From Prevotellaceae bacterium (lineage in GTDB: Bacteria > Bacteroidota > Bacteroidia > Bacteroidales > Bacteroidaceae), in assembly GCA_022508635.1 (NCBI GenBank), contig JAFLUV010000036.1:2160-15393 (forward strand): 13,234 bases of DNA. The letters run 5' to 3'. Position 1 is the first letter of the stretch; each line of letters opens with the position of its first letter. Positions 7,046-13,234 of this stretch are shown piece by piece. A program made the position numbers and the translations under genes. Below the pieces are notes generated by a model that was not told where the DNA came from, made no database searches, and was given only the letters and a program-made list of their open reading frames with translations.

Positions 7046-8197
7046 ATGCGTAAGCCACTCCTTCTGTTGTCCCTGTTATGTGCTTTTTGCTTTCTCTCGC
7101 CAGTTTTGGCGGAGACGGATGAGTATCAAGAGGGCTTCCTGACCTCATATCTTAACCGGGGCATAGAGAAAACCATGGCAGGATCTGCCAATGGTGATGA
7201 GGAACTTACCTATGGTCGCAACATTACCCGATATGTCAGTGCACCGAAGTTCGGTGGCTACATCATAGGAAGTTACAGCTATTCGAGTAAGGGTACTAAC
7301 GGTTTTGACGGGAGAATAATCCGAGCCTACGTTTCGGGAACGGTTCTGCGTGACTTCAAATATCGCATCCAGCTGGAGCTGAAGGGTACTCCTGCTATGC
7401 GCGATTTTGTGTTGGAATGGGCACGCTTTAAGGAGTTTCAGGTTCAGATAGGGCAGTTCAAGCGTTGCTTTACTTACGATAATCCGTTGAATCCTTGGGA
7501 TGTCGGACTTGGCAGCTATTCACAATTGGCATGCTACATGACTGCTTTGACTGTAGAGGACTGCAATGGTGAAGCGGCGCAAAATGGTCGCGACCAAGGT
7601 TTGCAGTTCCAAGGTGATCTTTTCCCTATAGGCAAAGACCGCCATCGTCTGCTGCACTATCAGGCAGCTGTCTACAATGGCAATGGACAGAACCGTGGGG
7701 ACAATAATAAACAGAAGGACTGGATGGGAAACATCCAAGTGCAACCCATAAAGGATCTTTACATCGGACTTTATGGATGGACAGGCACTTTTACTGGTGG
7801 AAACGGAGTTTCTGTCGACCGTCGTCGCTGGGCACTCTCAGGCATTTACGAACACAATGACTGGACTGCTCGTGTTGAATACGCTCATCATGCTGGTCGG
7901 AATGCTAATGACTTCAACGTGGAGACGCAAGCCTGGGATGAAGGTTCAGTGAAGGCCGATGCATGGTATGCGATGATTGGTGTTCCAGTAAACGCTTGGC
8001 TGAAAATCTATGGCAGATATGATGTCTATCGGAAGGATGCAACTTGGAAGACTACACGCAGTGTCTATAGCATCTGTCCGAACTTCCAGTTGCACCGCAA
8101 TCTTCTGTTTCAGTTACAATACAACTATATTCACGACCGCTCTGCAACCTGCCATGACATCCATGAGATGTGGGCTCAGACGTATATAAGGTTTTGA
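7046..8197 (+). CDS. Outer-membrane porin, OprO/OprP family
   Basis: This is predicted to be a beta-barrel porin of the phosphate-selective porin O/P family as found in Bacteroidota. It has a typical signal peptide (residues 1-22, cleavage after SPVLA) and a 361-residue mature chain. The mature part alternates short aromatic-rich strands with polar turns. Family-like stretches include RIIRAYVSG, FQVQIGQFKRCFTYDNP, NGRDQGLQFQG and VYNGNGQNRGDNN. The chain ends in Phe, as expected for a BAM substrate. True ligand preference is unknown, since in Bacteroidota this name covers general or anion channels. It starts 42 nt after leuB with no visible terminator, so read-through from the leu operon is possible. 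Five cysteines in the mature chain is somewhat high for a porin. Confidence 0.85.
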   Translation: MRKPLLLLSLLCAFCFLSPVLAETDEYQEGFLTSYLNRGIEKTMAGSANGDEELTYGRNITRYVSAPKFGGYIIGSYSYSSKGTNGFDGRIIRAYVSGTVLRDFKYRIQLELKGTPAMRDFVLEWARFKEFQVQIGQFKRCFTYDNPLNPWDVGLGSYSQLACYMTALTVEDCNGEAAQNGRDQGLQFQGDLFPIGKDRHRLLHYQAAVYNGNGQNRGDNNKQKDWMGNIQVQPIKDLYIGLYGWTGTFTGGNGVSVDRRRWALSGIYEHNDWTARVEYAHHAGRNANDFNVETQAWDEGSVKADAWYAMIGVPVNAWLKIYGRYDVYRKDATWKTTRSVYSICPNFQLHRNLLFQLQYNYIHDRSATCHDIHEMWAQTYIRF

Positions 8198-8219
8198 TAC
8201 AACATAATAACATATTTGC

Positions 8220-8360
8220 ATTATAAAGAATAAAAAAGAACATAAGAAACCTAACGCAATAGGTAGTCCCAGCTTCACGAAGCGTAGGTCTTTCAGGAAG
8301 TCTTTCCTTCCTGTCTGCTATAGTGTTGCCTTTGTTGTTTCGGCATGGTTCTTCCTTTAT
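8220..8360 (+). other. Probable N-terminal coding extension of the DUF6057 gene lacking an ordinary start codon
   Basis: The frame of the downstream gene stays open back to the TAA at 8208-8210 and reads as a convincing membrane-protein N-terminus. A Lys/Arg-rich segment (including KRRSFRKS) is followed by a hydrophobic helix, FLPVCYSVAFVVSAWFFLYV, that runs into the GTG at 8361. There is no ATG, GTG or TTG in this frame here. The only near-start codons are ATT (8214, 8220) and ATA (8223, 8259). ATT at 8220 would give I-I-K-N-K-K-E-H-K-K and a protein of 637 residues beginning 22 nt after the porin stop. Either a rare start is used or an ATG has been lost. Confidence 0.65.
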
Positions 8361-10133
8361 GTGAGGAATGCCGATACGATGTTCTTTATGCAGGATCGTG
8401 GGTGGTGGAATTCCACTCGTCTTTTCTTCGACACCTGTACTGCTCTTCCTGGAGGTTTGCTTGCATGGGCAGGGGCTTATTTGACACAATTCTTCTACTA
8501 TCCAGCTCTTGGCTCGATAATGCTTATTGCTCTTTGGCTGGCAATTTTTTTGCTGGCGAAGTATGCTTTTCGCATTGCTGATGAATGGAGCTTCCTGCTG
8601 TTCATCCCTCTGGTCGCCTTGCTTTGCAGTGATATTCAGCTTGGTTATTGGGTTTATGTCCTTGTCGATGTAGATTATCTCTTTTATCATCCTTTGGGAC
8701 TTTTGACTGCTCTGCTCATTTCGTTGCCTTTTTGGCAACTTCTTCCCGTGAAAGAGAATGTTCAGCAGAGTGTTGCTCTTGCTTGGATTCCTTTGGCGGC
8801 AGCTTTGTTTTATTATCCATTCGGCATCTATGCTTTGCTGGCATCCGCTATTGTGGCAGCACGTTTGCTTGCCCGAGGTCCTTATTTCGGGTTAGGTGCT
8901 CTTGTCACGGTGCTACTGACGATATGGCTTATTCCTCTGTGGGAGACTGCTGATAGTGTTTTGATACGTCCTGACCAGTCTTGGATGTATGGTTTTCGCA
9001 AGTTCGAGCTGGATAAGTTGCGCGACACTTCGCTTGAGATTCCTTTCTATCTGGTGCTTATTCTCCCGGTCCTTTTCCCTTTCTTCGGCAAGTTGGGAAC
9101 TAAGAAGCTGCTATATAGTCAAGGACTTATGCTTGTCACGGCCGTTGTGATGTACTGTTGTCTCCAGTCGCGTGATTTTACTGACTATAACTTCCATGCT
9201 GAGATGCGTATGCAGCGTGGGGTAGAGGAGTGTCGGTGGGGTGATGTGCTTAGTGAGGCAGCGAAAGTGACCGGTCCTGTCACGCGTGAAATGGTGATGT
9301 TGCGTAACATTGCTCTCATCAATCGGGGAGAGTTCTGTTCGAAGTGTTATGCGTATAATAATGAGAGTATCCAGCCTGCTGTTGTTAGCGACTCTATCCA
9401 TATTCGTATCTGTGATCAGGCTGCTGACCTTATCTATTATAACTTCGGAGAGACAATCTTTGCTATCCGCCGGGCCATCGAACGCTGTATGCACTACGGC
9501 TACTCTTACTATACCCTGCGAATGCTTGCCCAGTGCGCTATTGTGAACGGGGAGACGGATAATGCACGCAAGTACCTTCGCTTGCTAAGCAGGACTACTT
9601 TTCAGCGGAAGTGGGCAGAGGAGATACTTCGTGTTGCAGATGATGAAAGGCTCATGCTGACGGACGAGCGTTTCCGTATGCCACTGAAACTTTATAACGA
9701 GGGGTCGGAACTTGTCGGAACCGACGACAAGTATGTAGAGCTGACGATTATGAAGAAGTGGATGTATACTATGACGGATGATCCCGAGGCACAGGAGGTT
9801 GCCCTTGGCTATGCCATGATAATGCGGGATCGGAACTGCTTCTGGACGCAAGTGCAACGGCATTATAATATCAATCCTGCCGCTCCTTTCCCGACACATG
9901 TCCAGGAGGCAATGCTCTTCGATGTCAACGAACTGAATATGCAGGGCGTGAATCTCTCGTTTGTCAAGTTTGACGAGCGTGTATTGGAGCGTTACAAGGC
10001 ATTTACTGACCGGCTGAAGTACTATTCCAGCCAGGGCATGAACGAGAAACAGATAGGCAGGGCTCTGCGTCCCGAATTCGGTGATACTTACATGTGGGAT
10101 TATTGTGTGTTGCGCGAGATACAGACAAATTAG
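8361..10133 (+). CDS. DUF6057-type polytopic membrane protein
   Basis: The start used here, GTG 8361, is the first ordinary one and gives 590 residues. The real protein probably begins upstream (see 8220-8360). In this numbering, hydrophobic segments lie near 31-68, 77-104, 112-128, 138-170, 177-195, 228-243 and 251-268. This gives about nine or ten helices in the first 270 residues. The remaining 320 or so are soluble and look like helical repeats, with patches such as YTLRMLAQCAIVNGETDNAR resembling TPR units. The layout fits the uncharacterised Bacteroidota family DUF6057, which I recall beside PD40 lipoproteins as here. The biochemical function is unknown. The gap to the lipoprotein gene is 40 nt, so the two are probably co-expressed. 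Third-codon bases look less G+C-rich than in leuA and leuC (by eye). Confidence 0.8.
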   Translation: MRNADTMFFMQDRGWWNSTRLFFDTCTALPGGLLAWAGAYLTQFFYYPALGSIMLIALWLAIFLLAKYAFRIADEWSFLLFIPLVALLCSDIQLGYWVYVLVDVDYLFYHPLGLLTALLISLPFWQLLPVKENVQQSVALAWIPLAAALFYYPFGIYALLASAIVAARLLARGPYFGLGALVTVLLTIWLIPLWETADSVLIRPDQSWMYGFRKFELDKLRDTSLEIPFYLVLILPVLFPFFGKLGTKKLLYSQGLMLVTAVVMYCCLQSRDFTDYNFHAEMRMQRGVEECRWGDVLSEAAKVTGPVTREMVMLRNIALINRGEFCSKCYAYNNESIQPAVVSDSIHIRICDQAADLIYYNFGETIFAIRRAIERCMHYGYSYYTLRMLAQCAIVNGETDNARKYLRLLSRTTFQRKWAEEILRVADDERLMLTDERFRMPLKLYNEGSELVGTDDKYVELTIMKKWMYTMTDDPEAQEVALGYAMIMRDRNCFWTQVQRHYNINPAAPFPTHVQEAMLFDVNELNMQGVNLSFVKFDERVLERYKAFTDRLKYYSSQGMNEKQIGRALRPEFGDTYMWDYCVLREIQTN

Positions 10134-10173
10134 CAGTCTCTCCTAAGCGAACCAGAGAAATATGCTGTGAAAT

Positions 10174-11703
10174 ATGAATAACCTGATAAGACTTGTCTTG
10201 GGGATGTTGAGCATGGCGGTGTTTGCTGCCTTGTCGCTCTTCCTGGGGGGATGTGGGGGAGCGTCCTTGCCTTCTTCCTATGCGCAGGTAGACGCAGAGC
10301 CTGACATCTGGCCTGACTATAAGGGTGTGACTGTTCCGCCCAACATTGCTCCGCTGAATTTCCTTGTGGATAGCGTGGATGATGTGGTGGCTGAGTTCCA
10401 AACCGGCGATGCTAAGGTTCAGAAGGTCTATGGTGGCGATGCAAACAAGGTGCAGATTGACGAGAGGGAGTGGCGTGAGATGCTTCTCTCGGCTCGGGGG
10501 AAAAGCCTTTCCGTCACTGTCTATACCAAGAGGGAAGGCAAGTGGTCGGCATATAGGCCTTTCACGATTCATGTCGCAGAGGAGGAGATAGATCCTTATA
10601 TCTCGTATCGTGTGTTGCCGCCTACCTTTGTGGGATTTGACGAGCTGTCCATCTGTCAGCGCAATCTGACGAGCTTCGAGGAGACGACCATCTACAATAA
10701 CCGTCTTATCTGCGATGACCTGGAGGGGCAGTGCATTAACTGTCATTCCTATCAGAACTATGGGACGGACAACATGATGTTCCACATGCGTCTGGAGCAC
10801 GCCGGCACGATGATTGTCAGCGACGGTGAGCTCATCTTCGTTGACCTCAAGACAGAGAGCATGATTTCGGCGGCTGCCTATAACTCATGGCATCCGTCGC
10901 TTCCCGTCATTGCCTTCAGTACCGACCATACTATGCAGAGCTTCCATACGCGCGACGTGACGAAGGTGGAGGTGATAGAGTCGGCCAGTGACATTGTCAT
11001 TTACGACGTCAAGAAGAACCGCGTGCAGGTCGTGCTCTGCGACTCGACGGAGATGGAGCTCTTCCCCTCCTGGAGTCCCGACGGCAAGTGGCTGTACTAC
11101 TGCTCGGCGCATTACGAATATGAGGGCGAGTACGAGGATACGTCCGAATTGCTTGAGCGCTACAAGACGTTGCAGTACAGGCTCTATCGGCTTTCCTTCG
11201 ATGCCGGAAGCATGACCTTCGGCGAGCCGGAGCTTGTCTATGATGCTGTGGAGAGGAATCGCAGTGCCGTACAGCCTCGTGTCTCGCAGGACGGACGCTA
11301 TGTCCTTTTTGCAGAGGGGCCTTGGGGGCTCTTCCATATCTGGCATCCGACGGCCGACATACAGGTGCTTGACATGCAGACGGGGCAGTTGCTTGACACT
11401 GCTCCCATGAATAGTGCACGTGCGGAGAGCTATCCTTCTTTTTCGTCGAACGACCGCTGGATACTCTTCGAGAGTCGTCGCGACGACGGGAACTATACCC
11501 GTACATATATCGCCTACTTCGATGCCGAGGGTCGCCTGCACAAAGCCTTCGAAGTGCCTGCCGAGGATCCGGAGTATTTCCGCCTGCTTCTGCGCAGTTG
11601 GAGCCGTCCGGAGTTCATGAAGGAACCCGTCCGCATTACTCCCGGGCAGTTCCTTGAGAAGGCTCGGACGGAACCGATCAAGGCTGAGGAGAGCAGCAGA
11701 TAG
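10174..11703 (+). CDS. PD40 (TolB-like) beta-propeller lipoprotein with a CxxCH motif
   Basis: A 509-residue exported protein of unknown function. The N-terminus is a lipoprotein signal ending in LFLGGC, with C27 as the lipidated cysteine. A short N-terminal domain follows, with IWPDYKGVTVPPNIAPLNF at 45-63. Next comes CINCHSYQN (187-195), whose CxxCH (C187, C190, H191) is the form that binds c-type haem. The C-terminal part carries PD40/WD40-like repeats: FPSWSPDGKWLYY (297-309), QPRVSQDGRYVLFA and YPSFSSNDRWILFES. Such proteins are sometimes labelled TolB-like or cytochrome-related in Bacteroidota. No Tol-Pal genes are nearby, so it is not TolB proper. Its partner is probably the DUF6057 protein just upstream. 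Whether haem is attached is unproven. Confidence 0.82.
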   Translation: MNNLIRLVLGMLSMAVFAALSLFLGGCGGASLPSSYAQVDAEPDIWPDYKGVTVPPNIAPLNFLVDSVDDVVAEFQTGDAKVQKVYGGDANKVQIDEREWREMLLSARGKSLSVTVYTKREGKWSAYRPFTIHVAEEEIDPYISYRVLPPTFVGFDELSICQRNLTSFEETTIYNNRLICDDLEGQCINCHSYQNYGTDNMMFHMRLEHAGTMIVSDGELIFVDLKTESMISAAAYNSWHPSLPVIAFSTDHTMQSFHTRDVTKVEVIESASDIVIYDVKKNRVQVVLCDSTEMELFPSWSPDGKWLYYCSAHYEYEGEYEDTSELLERYKTLQYRLYRLSFDAGSMTFGEPELVYDAVERNRSAVQPRVSQDGRYVLFAEGPWGLFHIWHPTADIQVLDMQTGQLLDTAPMNSARAESYPSFSSNDRWILFESRRDDGNYTRTYIAYFDAEGRLHKAFEVPAEDPEYFRLLLRSWSRPEFMKEPVRITPGQFLEKARTEPIKAEESSR

Positions 11704-11797
11704 CCATTGAGCCTTTTAGAGGTGATGGCCTTCAATTGCTTTGGCTTGTTTGAGGTTGGGGCGGATAGCAGTGGCGGCAATGTGCCGGACTGGTGCT

Positions 11798-12550
11798 TCA
11801 GGCCTCAATGCTTTCTCCTTCCTTCCTTATTTTCCAGAAGGCTACGTCCTGTTCGTCTGCATACTCCTTGAACCGCCATGCAGACTCGAATCCGCTGGCC
11901 ACGAAGTGCATCGGGACGAATAGTCCTACCCTGAACCGCTCTATGAACTGACGGGCGCCCAGGGTGTAGCCGTTGCCTATGCGGCCGTCGACGGGAAACA
12001 TTGCTACGTCAAAGCATTCTGCTACCTTGCGGATATCTTTCAGTTCGCCCAGGAACTGTCTCTCGTGGGCAATGGGGTCTACGTACCCGCCCGTCTCAGG
12101 GCTGTGGACGAGCCTGCCCGGTACGGCATCCGCCAGGAATCTTGAGTACCAGTTGTTCAGGTCCCCGGCATGGAAGATCCGTTTCCCCTCCGTATTGACG
12201 ATCCACGAGACTCCGCTGTCGTTGCTGCCCGTAGCCTGTACGGAGATGGTCCCGTCCGCCCATGTTCCGCCCTTTGCCAGCCATACGTCGGCGTCTTCCC
12301 TGGCAGCCCTTCCGTGCCTGCAGATGTCCTTTGAGAGGATGTAGGCTATGCGGTCCCTCTGTCTCCTCCATTCAAGGATCTCCCTGTTGAAGTGGTCTTC
12401 GTGAAAGTGGCTGCAGAAGACATACAGCGGCTTATTACTGAGCAGGACGGAGGGCATGACGCATGCAGGATCCATCCAGTAGTCGAATATCAGGACGGAG
12501 CTGTCCGTTTCCACTGCAAAGCCGCTATGGAAGATGTATGTCAGCTTCAT
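11798..12550 (-). CDS. Metallo-beta-lactamase-fold hydrolase (UlaG-like)
   Basis: A 250-residue cytoplasmic protein with no signal peptide. It has the metal-binding HxHxDH motif as HFHEDH (H48, H50, D52, H53). Further ligands expected of the fold are H127 and D130 in HAGD and H215 in VPMHF, so the dinuclear metal site looks complete. The compact length and the N-terminal TYIFHSGFAVET resemble the UlaG/YtnP-like branch of small metal-dependent hydrolases rather than true beta-lactamases. The substrate is unknown. It converges on the PD40 lipoprotein gene, with 94 bp between the two stops, and has its own promoter at 12594-12625. It appears to be a single-gene unit. Confidence 0.88.
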   Translation of the reverse strand: MKLTYIFHSGFAVETDSSVLIFDYWMDPACVMPSVLLSNKPLYVFCSHFHEDHFNREILEWRRQRDRIAYILSKDICRHGRAAREDADVWLAKGGTWADGTISVQATGSNDSGVSWIVNTEGKRIFHAGDLNNWYSRFLADAVPGRLVHSPETGGYVDPIAHERQFLGELKDIRKVAECFDVAMFPVDGRIGNGYTLGARQFIERFRVGLFVPMHFVASGFESAWRFKEYADEQDVAFWKIRKEGESIEA

Positions 12551-12593
12551 TTCTTCTGTTTCTGTGGTATCGGCATCGGTTCCTAAGCCGTTG

Positions 12594-12625
12594 CAAATTT
12601 AGTGCTTTTCGGAATAAGTGCCAAC
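12594..12625 (-). promoter_or_regulatory. Promoter of the metallo-hydrolase gene
   Basis: On the minus strand TAAATTTG (12601-12594) matches the -7 consensus TAnnTTTG exactly and continues as CAA. GTTG (12625-12622) lies 20 bases upstream as a 3-of-4 match to the -33 box. RNA would start near 12587, leaving a leader of about 37 nt before the ATG at 12550. The geometry is nearly the same as at leuA. Confidence 0.65.
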
Positions 12626-12841
12626 TGTTCGGCAGGCTTTTTCCCCCATAGGGCCGTTTATCCCACTGCGCAGCGCCGCCTCCTGCCGTCCGCCCCGGCG
12701 ATGACAAGCCTGCATCGCACCGTCGCAAGCAAGTTACATTTATTAATTGAACTTACGTACTCGCAATGCCACTTTTATCAGCAATCAGCACCACTTTGGT
12801 ATTGTTGCAACGCCTCAAACTGCGGAGGTGCCGCCAAAGTA
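12626..12841. other. Gene-free stretch with a G+C-rich patch
   Basis: About 215 bases without a credible gene. The first hundred or so (12631-12730) are clearly richer in G and C than other intergenic DNA here. They contain an 8-bp inverted repeat, gcaggctt (12632-12639) with aagcctgc (12706-12713), enclosing a smaller cgccg/cggcg pair. The rest is ordinary mixed sequence. A structured RNA is possible, but no known class was recognised. Confidence 0.4.
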
Positions 12842-12897
12842 TAAAAAAAAACACCCGATAAACCACTTGCATAAGCAGCTATCGGGAGTTTTTTTCT
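12842..12897 (-). terminator. Rho-independent terminator of the T9SS-cargo gene
   Basis: The stem cccgata (12854-12860) pairs with tatcggg (12880-12886) across a 19-nt loop. On the minus strand it is followed by TG and a run of nine T (12851-12843), just beyond the stop codon at 12914-12912. The plus strand also has an AG then seven T after the stem, so it may work in both directions. No plus-strand gene needs it in this window. Confidence 0.8.
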
Positions 12898-12911
12898 TCA
12901 CATTGCTTTTT

Positions 12912-13234
12912 CTATCTTGCCATCACTTTAAATACCACTGTTTGCCCATCGCTAAACAAAATGTTAACCACGTACATATCCGTATGAGACAGTTTGATTC
13001 TTGACAGTTCATTCAATTTGTTACGGCTAGCCAACTTATAACCTCGCAAGTCATAGATACGGCAACTTGCTCCCTTTGCTCCAGATATAACAATACAACC
13101 GTCTTCATAATAGGCTTCCACATGATGATTTCCTTTCGTCGCGTCTATGCCAGACCCGCTGTTAACGGTATATTCATATACTGCCACATCGCTGTCTTCC
13201 ATACCCTCGCGAACAGCTATAGCCTGCAATGTCA
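12912..13234 (-). CDS. Secreted protein, C-terminal part, with T9SS-like sorting domain (partial)
   Basis: Only the last 107 or so codons are in the window; the frame is open to the right edge, so the true start lies outside. The first visible residues (LQAIAVREGMEDSDVAVYEYTV) resemble the end of a chitobiase/beta-hexosaminidase C-terminal-like module, common in secreted Bacteroidota proteins. A short Ser/Gly linker follows, then about 80 residues with the pattern of a type IX secretion C-terminal sorting domain: ...CIVISGAKGASCRIYDLRGYKLASR... and a final strand pair ending FSDGQTVVFKVMAR. In relatives this domain takes the protein across the outer membrane and is then removed. The catalytic or binding part is off-window, so the function is unknown. 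A strong terminator lies just after the stop. Confidence 0.72.
   Translation of the reverse strand, partial: TLQAIAVREGMEDSDVAVYEYTVNSGSGIDATKGNHHVEAYYEDGCIVISGAKGASCRIYDLRGYKLASRNKLNELSRIKLSHTDMYVVNILFSDGQTVVFKVMAR

Noticed and set aside
8052..8738. 228-codon minus-strand frame over the porin/DUF6057 junction
   Set aside because: It overlaps two plus-strand genes, lacks recognisable domains and has a composition typical of a shadow frame.
11703..11729. Hairpin gccat...atggc just after the lipoprotein gene as a terminator
   Set aside because: The stem is only five clean base pairs and no T run follows.
12525..12728. 67-codon minus-strand frame upstream of the metallo-hydrolase
   Set aside because: It contains the hydrolase promoter, overlaps the hydrolase start in another frame and shows no protein features.

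Overview
The window looks like a chromosomal segment of a Bacteroidales bacterium, most likely Prevotella-like. The grounds are: promoters of the Bacteroidota form TTTG-N20-TAnnTTTGC, little Shine-Dalgarno signal, an OprO/OprP-type porin of the Bacteroidota kind, a DUF6057-type membrane protein beside a PD40 lipoprotein, and a secreted protein ending in a type IX secretion (T9SS)-like C-terminal domain. The genus is inference.

Layout. 1-794 is almost gene-free. A low-confidence short reading frame runs off the left edge. The main feature here is a 214-bp structure (257-470) made of 43-bp inverted arms, 41/43 identical, carrying TGTTACA-type heptamers. The arms enclose a perfect 24-bp-arm A+T palindrome (343-394). 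A clear promoter (719-750) then drives leuA.

795-7003 is a complete leucine operon in the order leuA, leuC, leuD, second leuA-family gene, leuB. LeuA makes 2-isopropylmalate, LeuCD isomerises it and LeuB oxidatively decarboxylates it. The second synthase overlaps leuD by 22 nt. It may make citramalate (or another 2-alkylmalate), so the same LeuCDB enzymes could also feed isoleucine synthesis. That substrate is inferred, not shown.

7046-11703 continues on the same strand with short gaps and no visible terminator: an outer-membrane porin, a polytopic DUF6057-type protein with a soluble helical C-terminal half, and a PD40 beta-propeller lipoprotein with a CxxCH haem-binding motif. The DUF6057 gene has clear coding sequence, including a first membrane helix, upstream of its first ordinary start codon, yet no ATG, GTG or TTG there. 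It may use a rare ATT/ATA start or have lost its start codon.

11798-13234 lies on the minus strand: a UlaG-like metallo-beta-lactamase-fold hydrolase with its own promoter, a G+C-rich gene-free patch, a strong rho-independent terminator, and the 3' end of a secreted protein with a chitobiase-C-terminal-like module and a T9SS-like sorting domain.

No tRNA, rRNA, CRISPR array, insertion sequence or integrase gene was recognised. The best candidate for something undescribed is the nested inverted-repeat structure upstream of leuA.
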